The notes under the pieces: generated by a model | Seen by the model: the letters and a program-made list of their open reading frames with translations, nothing else | What the model was told of the DNA's origin: nothing | Database searches by the model: none | Position numbers and translations under genes: made by a program | Assembly (NCBI GenBank): GCA_024434115.1 | Contig: QMIT01000003.1 | Location: 469,282 to 533,281 of the forward strand | Reading direction: 5' to 3' | Length of the DNA stretch: 64,000 nt | Source: Chloroflexota bacterium | Lineage (GTDB): Bacteria; Chloroflexota; Anaerolineae; Aggregatilineales; J027 | In this document: one piece after another, positions 1 to 8,750 of the stretch | How the letters are laid out: every line of letters begins with the position of its first letter | Position numbering within the stretch: position 1 is the stretch's first letter

Positions 1-480
1 ATGGATGGGGTCGAAGCCACCCGCCGTATCAAACAAGAAATTCCCCAAGTCGCCGTCCTTGCCGTGACGATTCATGAAGGGGCGGATTATTTTTTCCGCA
101 TGTTGCAGGCTGGCGCGTCCGGTTATGTCCCCAAACGAGCCGCGCCAGATGATCTACTCCACGCCATTCATGTCGTCGCTAAAGGGGATGTGTTTTTGGA
201 ACCCCGTATCGCCAAAGAGTTGGTTTTTGATTATGTCAGTCGGGTGCGGCAAGGCGTGGCCCAAGAAAGTTATGACGGCCTCACCGAACGGGAACGCGAA
301 GTATTGGCCCTGATTGCCGAAGACGAAACCAATCAGGCCATTGCCAATCGCCTCAGTATCTCGGTCAAAACAGTGGAACGCCACCGTGAAAATATCATGC
401 AAAAACTGAACTTACATACCCGCACCGAATTGGTGAAATATGCCATTCGTAAGGGCATCATTTCGTTAGATGAGGATTGA
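1..480 (+). CDS. LuxR/NarL-type response regulator, C-terminal part
   Basis: This is the last 159 residues of a two-component response regulator; the gene starts upstream of the window. The visible part is the second half of a receiver domain: residues 1-10 match the stretch just after the phospho-acceptor Asp, which is itself missing, and the conserved Lys lies in VPKRA near residue 45. A NarL/FixJ helix-turn-helix follows (about 93-155, with LTEREREVLALIA and SVKTVERHRENIMQKL). Such proteins bind DNA as dimers after phosphorylation by a sensor kinase. No kinase is visible here. It is co-directional with the cytochrome operon about 270 bases downstream, so it could regulate it, but that is only positional inference. 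The ATG at position 1 is an internal Met, not the true start. Confidence 0.9.
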   Translation: MDGVEATRRIKQEIPQVAVLAVTIHEGADYFFRMLQAGASGYVPKRAAPDDLLHAIHVVAKGDVFLEPRIAKELVFDYVSRVRQGVAQESYDGLTEREREVLALIAEDETNQAIANRLSISVKTVERHRENIMQKLNLHTRTELVKYAIRKGIISLDED

Positions 481-525
481 AATCGCATCAGTGATAAACC
501 TCACTTCGAATGATGACAAGACTGC

Positions 526-554
526 TTGTAGGAGCACGTCGCACACCCTAAAAT
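526..554 (+). promoter_or_regulatory. Possible sigma70-type promoter for the first cytochrome operon
   Basis: TTGTAG (526-531), a 17-base spacer and TAAAAT (549-554) resemble -35 and -10 elements. The -10 is good and the -35 matches only its TTG. Initiation near 562 would give a leader of about 185 bases before the cytochrome start. Confidence 0.35.
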
Positions 555-561
555 AGAATCA

Positions 562-748
562 AGAAAAAGTTAATTTATCGAGGGGATATTAACCTTTAAC
601 TGGCTGCATAGCTTTACTCATATCAGCCTTGCAATCGCCCTCATAGACGCCAAACAACGACACAGCGGTTAGAGGAACTTAACTAAATAGAAGAACAAAG
701 GGCGACTGCGAGGATGGGCACTCTCGTGAAGTTGCCCTTTTGTCTTCA
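562..748 (+). promoter_or_regulatory. Structured leader before the 17-haem cytochrome, with a terminator-like hairpin
   Basis: Three inverted repeats lie in this untranslated stretch: GTTAAT/ATTAAC (569-574, 588-593), GGCTG/CAGCC (602-606, 624-628), and a strong 9-bp stem AAGGGCGAC/GTTGCCCTT (698-706, 731-739) with an inner CGAG/CTCG pair. The last stem ends in TTTTGTCTT only about 10 bases before the ATG at 749, so it could act as an attenuator, occlude ribosome entry, or be a plain terminator of an upstream transcript. It matches no riboswitch class I can name. Confidence 0.45.
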
Positions 749-3193
749 ATGGAGAGGCTACCCTTGGTACGAAAAGCACTCAGTCTCACAGTAGTTGTAA
801 TAGGGTTTGGCCTTGTGTTGATTGGATTGGCGTCGTTCTTTATGGAATCATCGCCCATTCACGCGCAAGATAACGGCGAACCAGAGTATGTGGGGGCAGG
901 CGAATGTAGCGACTGTCACCGCGATTATAGTCAAAGTCACAAGGAATCCCGTCATGCCCGTGCTTTAATCGAAGCCGATGATGAAGATTTCCCAATTCTT
1001 GCCGATTTTTCGAAGGGCGAGGATGTGCGCCAAGTAACGTTCCCCGGCGCTTCCGAAACTCGTGCCTTTACGCTTGACGATGTTGTTTATGCGGTCGGCT
1101 CAGGCCGCTATGTGCAGCGCTATCTTTATGCGACAGGCGAGGATGAATATCAGGTACTGCCTGCGGAATGGAACACCCTAACGCAGGAATGGCAGGCTCT
1201 AACGCTTGCCGAAACTTGGCCCGATCCCGCCTATGATTGGAATCAGAATTGCGCCGGATGCCACACTACCGGATTTGAGCTAGATAAAGGCGAATGGGAA
1301 GATGAAGGTGTGCAATGTGAAGCCTGTCATGGCCCCGGTTTGGCCCATGTCGAAGCCGCCGATGATGCGGGTTCCCGCCCCACTGAAGAAGAACTTCAGG
1401 TTGTACGCGACGCGATTGTCGTCAGTCCCGATGCCCAAATCTGTGGTCGCTGCCACAGTCAAGGCACGGAAGTCGCCAATGGCTTGCCCTATGCAGCAAG
1501 CTACCTCCCCGGTGACACATTAGTACAGGATGGTGTCTTTACCCTGACTCCGCCCGAAGATCATGCAACATGGTGGGCCTCCGGTCACGGCAAACAGCCC
1601 AATATGCAGTTCAATGAGTGGTTCAATTCAGCCCACGCCAATTCACTGACCAACCTCAAAGCCAGTGAAATCGCTGAAGATAGCTGTCTAGAATGCCACA
1701 GTGTAGATTACCGCCAGCGCCAAGCGCTTATCGCCAAATACGAATCGGGTGAAATTGAAGGCACACCACCCGAACCCATCACGATAGAATCCGCACAATA
1801 TGGCATCACCTGTAGTACCTGTCATGTGACTCATAGCGATACACCACCGGCGGATTATCTACTGACGAAAGAACCCTATGCCCTATGTGTGGATTGCCAT
1901 AGCAATGGCCGGACGGGCAGCGTTCATTATCCGGTACAGGAAATGTACGAAGGCGACGCAATTGTTGCCGGGCTTGAGGGCATTCCCTCTGGGCACTTTA
2001 CCGCCGAAAATGGCCCTGACTGCCTGACCTGTCATATGCCGTCTGTGCCTGTCGAATCCGCGACCCGTTTTAGCCATACCCTGAGTCCGGTAGCGCCGGG
2101 AGATGCTGAAGAAGGGCAACCCGATAGCTGCACAAATTGTCATACGGACTTAGAGAAAGATTACGCGCAAAACTTCATTCAAGATACGCAAGAGGGCATC
2201 CATCAACGTCTCTTGAATATCGAAACCGTCTATGCCCAAGTAGCTGAACCCGAAGCATGGATTCGCACCATCCTTGACTTTATCGGTCAGGATGGCAGTC
2301 TCGGGATCCACAATTTTGCCTACACCGATGCTTTGTTGGATAAAGCAGAAATCACCCTCGGTGTCGTGCAAGATGTCAGTATCGAAACATTCTCGCCGGG
2401 CGAAGTGGCTGACCCGGCTGAATGTGCGGAATGCCATCGTGACGAACACCGCCAATGGCAGACCTCACCCCATGCCAACGCCTCGTTGAGTCAAACCTTC
2501 TTGGATGATTATTCGGAAAATGGACGGCCCACCTATTGTATGCGCTGCCACGCCTCCGGTTATGATTCTCAGACGCAGCAATATGTGTTTGAAGGCGTGA
2601 CCTGTACCAGTTGCCACACCTTGCCAGAAGGCGGGGCCGAACATCCACCTTCACCCATTGCCATTGCGGATGAATCGTCCACCTGCGGTAGCTGCCACAG
2701 TGGTGCCCATGCCCCGTCCTACGATGAATGGTTGCTCAGTACCCACAGTAGCGCTGGTATTGACTGCGTAGATTGTCACACCCCACATGACAATGGCCTA
2801 ATCTTGGAAGACATCAACACGACATGTAGCGGCTGTCACCAAGAAGCCTTGATTGATGAAGTCCATATGGCCGACGATATGACCTGTGTGGACTGCCATA
2901 TGTCGCAGCGCAACCAACGCAGCGGCATCGTCGAAGTGACCCGTAACCATACGATGGGGATTGACCCCGGCGTTTGCTCCAATTGTCACGGCAACACCCA
3001 CCTGTTAAGCGTTCGGGATTCCCGTCAATCACCAGAAGAAGCCAGTGAAGTCGAAGACCTGCAAGCTGATGTCAAAGAGCTAGAAGAAACCTCTGACCAG
3101 AATCTCTATTCAGGTGTCATCGGCGGTGCAATCGGCATGTTGATCCTGCTGTTTATGGTCTTTGCCGTGATTCGTTTCGGGAGGATACGATGA
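749..3193 (+). CDS. Membrane-anchored multihaem cytochrome c with 17 CxxCH motifs
   Basis: This extracytoplasmic electron-transfer protein of 814 residues has a signal/anchor helix (about 8-33), 17 CxxCH c-type haem sites, and a C-terminal transmembrane helix (about 785-808) ending in basic residues. The first nine sites form an N-terminal half (CSDCH at residue 53 to CTNCH) that is clearly paralogous to the 9-haem protein at 13655-15421. The remaining eight form a second domain from about residue 555 with no counterpart there. I prefer ATG 749 over the in-frame TTG at 740; neither has a strong Shine-Dalgarno. The stop overlaps the next start (ATGA), so it is translationally coupled to the ferredoxin and NrfD genes. 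The likely role is passing electrons between external partners and the quinone pool; substrate and direction are unknown. Haem-regulatory control is not visible beyond the structured leader. Confidence 0.9.
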   Translation: MERLPLVRKALSLTVVVIGFGLVLIGLASFFMESSPIHAQDNGEPEYVGAGECSDCHRDYSQSHKESRHARALIEADDEDFPILADFSKGEDVRQVTFPGASETRAFTLDDVVYAVGSGRYVQRYLYATGEDEYQVLPAEWNTLTQEWQALTLAETWPDPAYDWNQNCAGCHTTGFELDKGEWEDEGVQCEACHGPGLAHVEAADDAGSRPTEEELQVVRDAIVVSPDAQICGRCHSQGTEVANGLPYAASYLPGDTLVQDGVFTLTPPEDHATWWASGHGKQPNMQFNEWFNSAHANSLTNLKASEIAEDSCLECHSVDYRQRQALIAKYESGEIEGTPPEPITIESAQYGITCSTCHVTHSDTPPADYLLTKEPYALCVDCHSNGRTGSVHYPVQEMYEGDAIVAGLEGIPSGHFTAENGPDCLTCHMPSVPVESATRFSHTLSPVAPGDAEEGQPDSCTNCHTDLEKDYAQNFIQDTQEGIHQRLLNIETVYAQVAEPEAWIRTILDFIGQDGSLGIHNFAYTDALLDKAEITLGVVQDVSIETFSPGEVADPAECAECHRDEHRQWQTSPHANASLSQTFLDDYSENGRPTYCMRCHASGYDSQTQQYVFEGVTCTSCHTLPEGGAEHPPSPIAIADESSTCGSCHSGAHAPSYDEWLLSTHSSAGIDCVDCHTPHDNGLILEDINTTCSGCHQEALIDEVHMADDMTCVDCHMSQRNQRSGIVEVTRNHTMGIDPGVCSNCHGNTHLLSVRDSRQSPEEASEVEDLQADVKELEETSDQNLYSGVIGGAIGMLILLFMVFAVIRFGRIR

Positions 3194-4002
3194 GTACCCC
3201 CACCCCTACTCGCACTCGTGAAATGACCCGCCGTGAGTTTATCCTGCTCGCGGCGGGCATGGGCATCAGCCTGTTTGGGGCTGACCGACTTTATAAATGG
3301 TTCGTGGCGCATGAAGACCCGCTTGGTGAGGCGGCCCACAGTGAAATTAACAAAAACGGCCCCTATTGGGCGATGGTCATTGATCTGCAAACGTGTATTG
3401 GCTGTCGGCGCTGCGTTTATGCCTGCCAAGCCACCAACGACACCGCCAACGGTCATCTGTGGAATATCTTGCTTGAAGACGAGGACACCTTCGCCAAACC
3501 TGTCTTTATCACCCGCCCCTGTATGCACTGCGAACATGCCCCGTGTGTCGAGGTCTGTCCGGTACAAGCCACCTTCCACCGCGAAGATGGCCTTGTCGCA
3601 ATGGACTATGACCGCTGCATCGGTTGTCGCTACTGCATGGTCGCCTGTCCCTATGGCGTGCGTGTCTTCAATTGGGAAGAAAACGACGGCGAAAATCCGC
3701 AAGTGCCGACATGGGGCGAACCCGAAGTACCGCGTCGTCCACGTGGGGTTGTCGAAAAATGCACCTTCTGTGCTCATCGCCTAGACAAAGCTGAAGAGCG
3801 CGGCCTAATCCCCGGCAAAGACCCGGCTGTAACCCCGGCTTGCTGTGTGATCTGCCCCACCGAAGCCCGTGTTTTTGGCGATCTGCGTGACCCCAGTAGT
3901 CCAGTGTCTCTCAAATTAGCTGGGCGGCAATCGGTGGTACTGCGTTCCGATCTTGGAACGAACCCGCGTGTTTTTTATCTGCTGCCCAATGAGCAGGCCT
4001 AA
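3190..4002 (+). CDS. Tat-exported four-cluster ferredoxin subunit (NrfC/HybA/DsrO-like)
   Basis: This electron-transfer subunit of 270 residues belongs to the family that links periplasmic redox proteins to NrfD-type membrane partners. A twin-arginine motif (TRREF, Arg14-Arg15) and a hydrophobic stretch show export in folded form. Four cysteine groups typical of four [4Fe-4S] clusters follow: CIGCRRCVYAC, CMHCEHAPCVEVCP, CIGCRYCMVACP, and CTFCAH paired with a later CCVICP. The start overlaps the stop of the cytochrome gene, and NrfD follows after 17 bases with an AAAGGAG ribosome site. This is a conserved module layout: cytochrome, ferredoxin, quinone-reactive membrane protein. No molybdopterin catalytic subunit is next to it, so the cytochrome is probably the external electron partner. 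Confidence 0.92.
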   Translation: MSTPTPTRTREMTRREFILLAAGMGISLFGADRLYKWFVAHEDPLGEAAHSEINKNGPYWAMVIDLQTCIGCRRCVYACQATNDTANGHLWNILLEDEDTFAKPVFITRPCMHCEHAPCVEVCPVQATFHREDGLVAMDYDRCIGCRYCMVACPYGVRVFNWEENDGENPQVPTWGEPEVPRRPRGVVEKCTFCAHRLDKAEERGLIPGKDPAVTPACCVICPTEARVFGDLRDPSSPVSLKLAGRQSVVLRSDLGTNPRVFYLLPNEQA

Positions 4003-4019
4003 CGAAAGGAGCCTCAACG

Positions 4020-5303
4020 ATGACCGCTAAGAACAATCGGCTTCAGTCTATCGGGGCAAAGGCACGCGCCGTACCACTGTTTTGGTGGTGGGTGGCCTTC
4101 CTGCTTATTCCTATTACGTTTGGTTTGGCATCAGGTCTATGGGTATTTTACAAAGGTCTGGGTGTCACTAATCTCACCGATGGTGCGCCTTGGGGTCTGT
4201 GGATTGTGCTTGACCTATCCTGCATTGGTCTGGCTGCGGGTGCATTTTCCCTTTCGGCCATGACCTATCTGCTAGGACGCAAAGAATACCAACCCCTTGC
4301 ACGGATCGCCGTGTTTATCGGGTTACTGGGCTACAGTGGCGCTTTGATGTGCCTCATTCTGGATATTGGACGCCCTGACCGTTTCTGGCACGGATGGGTC
4401 TACTGGAACATCCACTCCATGCTATGGGAAGTAACGATGTGCATCACGCTTTACTTTTCGGTGTTGGCACTCGAAGTCTTCCCGATGGTCGTAGAACTGC
4501 CCCTGTTTAATCGGTTTAAACGTTTACAGCATTTCGGTCATAGCGTCCATCATTTCGCGCCCGTACTAGCGGTCATTGGTATGTGCCTTTCCCTGTTGCA
4601 TCAATCGAGCCTCGGTGGAACCTATGGTGTCGTGGTCGGACGTGCCTCTTTGTTCCGTGCCACCATGCCTCTGTTGTTCATCGTCTCCGCCGTCGCAGGT
4701 GGGATGGCGTTCTCCGTCCATATGACGCTCATTGTGCAGTGGTTGAAGAAACGCACTCTCGTTCCCCTATCCGTCCTATTTGAGGTCGGTCAAATGGCGG
4801 GTGCGATTCTGTTGGTCTACTTGTATATGCGTTTTTGGGACACCACCGTTGGCAATTATGGCTATTCACCGGGGCGCACCGAAGCCTTTACCTCGCTGAT
4901 GTCTGGGTCATTTGCCATTTCGTTCTGGTCATGGGAGATCATCTTGGGTGGGCTACTAGCGGCCTATCTGCTGATTCGCGCCCGTCAAGCCCAAAGTGTC
5001 GCCATGCTGCTGATCGGCAGTGGCCTGACGATGGGCGGACTCGTGGCAAATCGGCTGCATACGACTTTGCTGGCCTTTACCGAACCTTTGACCGAATCGC
5101 CTGCTGTGACAAGCCCACTGGTCTCGCATTATTTTCCGGCATGGACAGAAATCGGCACGGGCATCGGCATTGTAGCGGGCCTTACGCTGATTTTCTCGCT
5201 AGGGATGCGCTTTTTGCCTGCCTATAAGGGCGAACCTGTTGAAATTCCAGAGGAAGCCGTCGCCCCAACAGCATCGGCTGTGCCTGTTCCAGCGGGTGAT
5301 TAG
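4020..5303 (+). CDS. NrfD/HybB-type quinone-interacting membrane subunit
   Basis: This polytopic protein of 427 residues has about ten hydrophobic segments and lacks the paired histidines of a haem b subunit. This matches the NrfD/HybB/DsrP family, which exchanges electrons between a menaquinone or quinone site and an external ferredoxin subunit. Recognisable pieces are the WGLWIVLDLSCIGLAAGAF segment and the DIGRPDRFWHGW motif near residue 115, typical of this family. It starts after an AAAGGAG site and is the last gene of the three-gene operon; a hairpin follows at 5316-5360. Because its ferredoxin partner is Tat-exported, the redox partner site faces outwards, so the module is unlikely to contact the cytoplasmic hydrogenase encoded just downstream. 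Confidence 0.9.
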   Translation: MTAKNNRLQSIGAKARAVPLFWWWVAFLLIPITFGLASGLWVFYKGLGVTNLTDGAPWGLWIVLDLSCIGLAAGAFSLSAMTYLLGRKEYQPLARIAVFIGLLGYSGALMCLILDIGRPDRFWHGWVYWNIHSMLWEVTMCITLYFSVLALEVFPMVVELPLFNRFKRLQHFGHSVHHFAPVLAVIGMCLSLLHQSSLGGTYGVVVGRASLFRATMPLLFIVSAVAGGMAFSVHMTLIVQWLKKRTLVPLSVLFEVGQMAGAILLVYLYMRFWDTTVGNYGYSPGRTEAFTSLMSGSFAISFWSWEIILGGLLAAYLLIRARQAQSVAMLLIGSGLTMGGLVANRLHTTLLAFTEPLTESPAVTSPLVSHYFPAWTEIGTGIGIVAGLTLIFSLGMRFLPAYKGEPVEIPEEAVAPTASAVPVPAGD

Positions 5304-5315
5304 CAATGAAGTTTG

Positions 5316-5366
5316 GGAGTACCGCAAAAATGCTATCAAAAGCATGACGGGTGGTACTCCTCGTTT
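5316..5366 (+). terminator. Hairpin after the cytochrome-NrfD operon
   Basis: GGAGTACC (5316-5323) pairs with GGTACTCC (5353-5360), with an inner ATGCT/AGCAT stem, followed by the short T-containing tail TCGTTT. It probably ends the first operon, although the T-tract is weak and read-through into the hydrogenase genes is possible. Confidence 0.6.
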
Positions 5367-5494
5367 AAGACCACATAAATTATTGTAGAGGTAGTAGATT
5401 ATTGAATTTTAAAAAGGGTTGTTGAGCTAGAACCAATTTTCACATTTTACACTGTCATCGTCGTCATCATTGTTTGAATTAAAGGATGGTGTGG

Positions 5495-6667
5495 ATGACT
5501 TTGAACACCAACAGCAGTACCAAATATGTTTTAGAGAGTACCGATTTTCAGCAGTTGATTGATGTACTTGTGGGTATAGGCTATCGGGTGATCGGCCCAA
5601 CCCTTGACCACAACGCCGTAATTTACGACGACATCACCTCCGTAACCGATCTTCCCATTGGTTGGACAGATGAACAAGATGCCGCGACCTATCGCCTAAG
5701 CCGTCGCTCGGATGAGGCATTTTTCGGCTATGTCATCGCACCCCAATCATGGAAAAAGTTCCTCTACCCCTCACAAGTCCGACTCTGGCAAGCCGCCCTC
5801 AGCAATGGCAGTTTCGAAATCTTGCCAGACTCCGAAAAGCCGGAACCGATGGCTTTCATTGGAGTAAGGTCTTGTGAGCTTCATGCCATTGCCATTCAAG
5901 ATCGGGTCTTCATCGAAGGGGAATATGTCGACCCAACCTATCACGCCCGCCGTGAAAATCTGTTTATGGTCGCCGTCAACTGTGGGCAAGCTGGCGGGAC
6001 ATGCTTCTGTACTTCCGTCAATACTGGCCCCAAAGTGGAGGCGGGATATGATCTCGCGCTTACCGAAGTCATTGACCACGAGACCCATTATTTTGTAGTC
6101 GAAGTTGGCACGGAGCGCGGCCAGCATGTCTTGGAACAGCTACCCGTCCGCACCGCCGATAAACGGGAAGCCAAACTACCAAAGACCATTACCGACCAAG
6201 CCGCTCATCAAATCAAGCGACATCTCAACACCGACGGGATCAAGGAACTGCTCTATACCAATAGTGAGAATCCCCGCTGGGATGAGATCGCCACGCGGTG
6301 TTTGACTTGTGCCAACTGTACAATGGTCTGCCCCACCTGTTTTTGTACGACGGTCGAAGACGTAAGCGATCTGACAGGCCAACACGCCGAGCGCATTCGC
6401 AAATGGGATTCGTGCTTTACGATGGATTTTTCATACATTCATGGTGGGAGTGTCCGCTATACCTCAAAGTCCCGCTATCGCCAGTGGATGACCCATAAAT
6501 TAGCAACGTGGATAGATCAATTTGGCACACTCGGCTGTGTTGGGTGCGGGCGCTGCATTACGTGGTGTCCGGTAGGCATTGACATCACCGCCGAACTTGA
6601 GGCCATTCGTCAAACCAAAGCCAAAGGTGAGGCTATAAAAGAGGGTAGCGATGAAAACATTGGATGA
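5495..6667 (+). CDS. hydB: Group 3b [NiFe] hydrogenase beta subunit (4Fe-4S, AsrA/HydB-like)
   Basis: This 390-residue iron-sulfur protein is related to sulfhydrogenase beta subunits and to anaerobic sulfite reductase subunit A. It relays electrons between the hydrogenase dimer and the flavin subunit in the cytoplasm. The C-terminal third carries two [4Fe-4S] cysteine sets: [16 protein letters not shown] and [16 protein letters not shown]. Upstream cysteines (GGTCFC near residue 165) are also typical of the family. The start is set at ATG 5495, nine bases after AAAGG; an ATG at 5486 sits directly on that ribosome site and is unlikely. It overlaps the next gene by 17 bases. Gene order (beta, cNMP, gamma, delta, alpha) fits a bacterial group 3b enzyme. 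In archaeal relatives this subunit is associated with sulfur reduction; that activity cannot be judged here. Confidence 0.88.
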   Translation: MTLNTNSSTKYVLESTDFQQLIDVLVGIGYRVIGPTLDHNAVIYDDITSVTDLPIGWTDEQDAATYRLSRRSDEAFFGYVIAPQSWKKFLYPSQVRLWQAALSNGSFEILPDSEKPEPMAFIGVRSCELHAIAIQDRVFIEGEYVDPTYHARRENLFMVAVNCGQAGGTCFCTSVNTGPKVEAGYDLALTEVIDHETHYFVVEVGTERGQHVLEQLPVRTADKREAKLPKTITDQAAHQIKRHLNTDGIKELLYTNSENPRWDEIATRCLTCANCTMVCPTCFCTTVEDVSDLTGQHAERIRKWDSCFTMDFSYIHGGSVRYTSKSRYRQWMTHKLATWIDQFGTLGCVGCGRCITWCPVGIDITAELEAIRQTKAKGEAIKEGSDENIG

Positions 6668-7103
6668 GCTTTTACATGAACATGAATTCTTCAAAGGGTT
6701 TAAGCCGGAGCATTTGGAACTGATGGCGGGCTGTGCCACGAATGTCATCTTTGAAGCGGGCGAGTATATTTTCCGCGAAGGCGAAAATGCCGATGTCTTT
6801 TACGTCATTCGGCACGGCCATGTCGCCCTTGAAATTCATGACCCCGGACGTGGCCCGATAGCGATTGATACTTTGCAGGAAAATGATGTCCTCGGCTGGT
6901 CGTGGTTGTTCGCGCCCTACCGATGGCACTTTGATGCAAAGGCCGTCAAGCTCACCCGCGCCGTAGCGATGGATGGGAAATGCCTGCGTACCAAATGTGA
7001 GAACGATCATACTCTTGGTTATTTGATGATGCAGCGGTTTGCGACGGTGTTGGCAGACCGTCTTCAGCAGACCCGACTACAGGTGCTAAAACTCTATGAT
7101 TAA
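6651..7103 (+). CDS. Stand-alone cyclic-nucleotide-binding domain protein in the hydrogenase operon
   Basis: This 150-residue protein consists of a single CRP-type cyclic-nucleotide-binding fold. Glycine-rich beta-roll turns are visible ([20 protein letters not shown], residues 33-52), then the region around [15 protein letters not shown] where the phosphate-binding cassette would lie, and a final helix. There is no DNA-binding helix-turn-helix, so it is not a transcription factor of CRP type. It overlaps both neighbours (17 bases with hydB, 8 bases with the flavin subunit), implying tight co-translation. The classical cassette Arg and Glu are not obvious, so the ligand, if any, is uncertain. 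It may be an accessory or allosteric subunit of the hydrogenase. Confidence 0.85.
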   Translation: MKTLDELLHEHEFFKGFKPEHLELMAGCATNVIFEAGEYIFREGENADVFYVIRHGHVALEIHDPGRGPIAIDTLQENDVLGWSWLFAPYRWHFDAKAVKLTRAVAMDGKCLRTKCENDHTLGYLMMQRFATVLADRLQQTRLQVLKLYD

Positions 7104-7959
7104 TCTGACACCTCAACTAACAACTCAGCAACTCACGGACCCAATGCAACCGGAGCCGTTTCGTGTGAAGCGGGTCATGAAAGAATCCTATGACACCTTT
7201 ACCTTAGAGATGGAACCCGTCAATTCCGAACGGCTGTTTACCTTCGCCCCCGGACAGTTCAATATGCTTTATATCTTTGGCGTGGGCGAAATCCCGATTT
7301 CAATCAGCGGCGATCCCAATCAGCCCGCTATGCTTGTCCATACCACCCGTATTGTCGGGGCGGTCACTAAGGCGATGAGCAAACTGAAAGCCGGCGATGT
7401 CTTAGGCGTGCGCGGCCCATTTGGAACAGGTTGGCCCGTTAGCGCCGCCAAGGGCTGCGATGTTGTACTTGTCGCAGGTGGGATTGGGCTTGCCCCTCTC
7501 CGCCCGGTGCTTTACCAGATGTTGGCCCATCGGGATCGCTACGGCAAAGTCGTTTTGCTCTATGGCTGCCGTAGCCCCGAAGATATTCTATTCCGTAAAG
7601 AACTCGAAAAATGGCGTGCCCGCTTTGACCTCGAAATTTTTGTCACGGTGGACTATGGCGACAGCGATTGGCATGGCAATGTCGGTGTCGTGACCAAACT
7701 CATCCCCAAAGCACCCTTTGACGCGCTCAACGCGGTGACGATGGTCTGTGGCCCCGAAGTCATGATGCGTTTTACCGCGATTGAATTACAAAAACGTGGC
7801 GTTCAGGGTGAATCTATTGCCCTTTCGATGGAACGCAATATGAAATGCGCCATCGGCCTGTGTGGGCACTGTCAGTTCGGGCCGACCTTCATCTGCAAAG
7901 ATGGGCCGGTGTTTACCTATCCCCAGCTTCAAAGCTGGTTGGCACAGTGGGAGGTCTAA
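7096..7959 (+). CDS. hydG: Group 3b hydrogenase gamma subunit, FAD/NAD(P)-binding diaphorase
   Basis: This 287-residue ferredoxin-NADP reductase-like protein passes electrons between NAD(P)(H) and the iron-sulfur chain of the hydrogenase. It shows an FAD-binding barrel with the FAPGQFNML segment near residue 50, a nucleotide-binding domain with [13 protein letters not shown] near residue 130, and a C-terminal cysteine set for a [2Fe-2S] cluster ([14 protein letters not shown] then FICKDGP). It is a relative of the dihydroorotate dehydrogenase electron-transfer subunit. ATG 7096 overlaps the upstream stop; ATG 7144 (MQPEPFRV) is an alternative start that removes a poorly conserved N-terminus. 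The delta gene follows within 3 bases. Cofactor preference cannot be read from sequence alone, though NADP(H) is usual for the group. Confidence 0.9.
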   Translation: MINLTPQLTTQQLTDPMQPEPFRVKRVMKESYDTFTLEMEPVNSERLFTFAPGQFNMLYIFGVGEIPISISGDPNQPAMLVHTTRIVGAVTKAMSKLKAGDVLGVRGPFGTGWPVSAAKGCDVVLVAGGIGLAPLRPVLYQMLAHRDRYGKVVLLYGCRSPEDILFRKELEKWRARFDLEIFVTVDYGDSDWHGNVGVVTKLIPKAPFDALNAVTMVCGPEVMMRFTAIELQKRGVQGESIALSMERNMKCAIGLCGHCQFGPTFICKDGPVFTYPQLQSWLAQWEV

Positions 7960-7961
7960 AG

Positions 7962-8750
7962 ATGACACATAATAAGAAACCCAAACTGGCAGTCTGGAAA
8001 TTTGCCTCATGCGATGGTTGCCAATTGAGCATCCTCGATTGCGAAGATGAACTACTGGCCGTCGCTGGAGCAGTTGAAATCGCCTACTTCCCCGAAGCCA
8101 CTCGTTCGACGGTGCGCGGCCCCTATGATGTTTCGTTGGTCGAAGGCTCGGTTACGACTTATCACGATGCCAAACGGATTCAACAGATCCGCGCCAACTC
8201 CAAATTCTTGGTCACGATCGGGGCGTGTGCCACCTCTGGCGGAATCCAAGCCCTGCGTAATTTCAAGGAGGTGGATGAATTTATCCGCATTGTCTATGCC
8301 CGTCCCTCGTACATCGAGACGTTAGAACGTTCCACACCGATTAGTGAACACGTCTTTGTAGATTTTGAACTGCGCGGCTGTCCCATCAACAAATATCAGT
8401 TGGTGGAAGTCCTCAGCGCCTATCTGCATGGACGCAAACCCAACACTCCGGCCTACAGCGTGTGTGTGGAATGCAAGCGGCGTGGCACCACCTGTGTCAT
8501 GGTCGCCAGCGGAACACCCTGCTTAGGCCCGGTGACTCATGCAGGTTGCGGGGCGCTGTGCCCGGCCTATCATCGCGGGTGTTATGGCTGCTTTGGCCCG
8601 ATGGAAACTCCCAATACCGCCTCTCTCAGTGCCCAGTGGCAAGAATTAGGCGTGACCGACGAAGGGTTAGTCCGCGCATTCCGAGGATTCAACGCCTATT
8701 CCGAAGCCTTCCGAAAGGAGAGTCAAGCACATGAGCACGACGACAATTAA
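7962..8750 (+). CDS. hydD: Group 3b [NiFe] hydrogenase small (delta) subunit
   Basis: This 262-residue electron-relay subunit pairs with the large subunit. The proximal cluster ligands are seen in [14 protein letters not shown] (Cys17, Cys20), [10 protein letters not shown] and RGCPINK. More cysteines near the C-terminus ([35 protein letters not shown]) supply medial and distal clusters. It has no twin-arginine signal, so the enzyme is cytoplasmic. The start is ATG 7962, seven bases after GGAGG; longer readings from 7845 run inside the flavin-subunit gene and are rejected. It overlaps the large-subunit gene by 20 bases. Length and cysteine layout fit the group 3 NADP-linked hydrogenases, not the exported group 1 type. 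Confidence 0.93.
   Translation: MTHNKKPKLAVWKFASCDGCQLSILDCEDELLAVAGAVEIAYFPEATRSTVRGPYDVSLVEGSVTTYHDAKRIQQIRANSKFLVTIGACATSGGIQALRNFKEVDEFIRIVYARPSYIETLERSTPISEHVFVDFELRGCPINKYQLVEVLSAYLHGRKPNTPAYSVCVECKRRGTTCVMVASGTPCLGPVTHAGCGALCPAYHRGCYGCFGPMETPNTASLSAQWQELGVTDEGLVRAFRGFNAYSEAFRKESQAHEHDDN

Noticed and set aside
749..5303. Alternative complex III
   Set aside because: Only a multihaem cytochrome, ferredoxin and one NrfD are present; the ActB-type fusion and the other Act subunits are missing.
7845..7961. Extended N-terminus for the hydrogenase small subunit
   Set aside because: This stretch overlaps the flavin-subunit gene in another frame; ATG 7962 has a good ribosome site.
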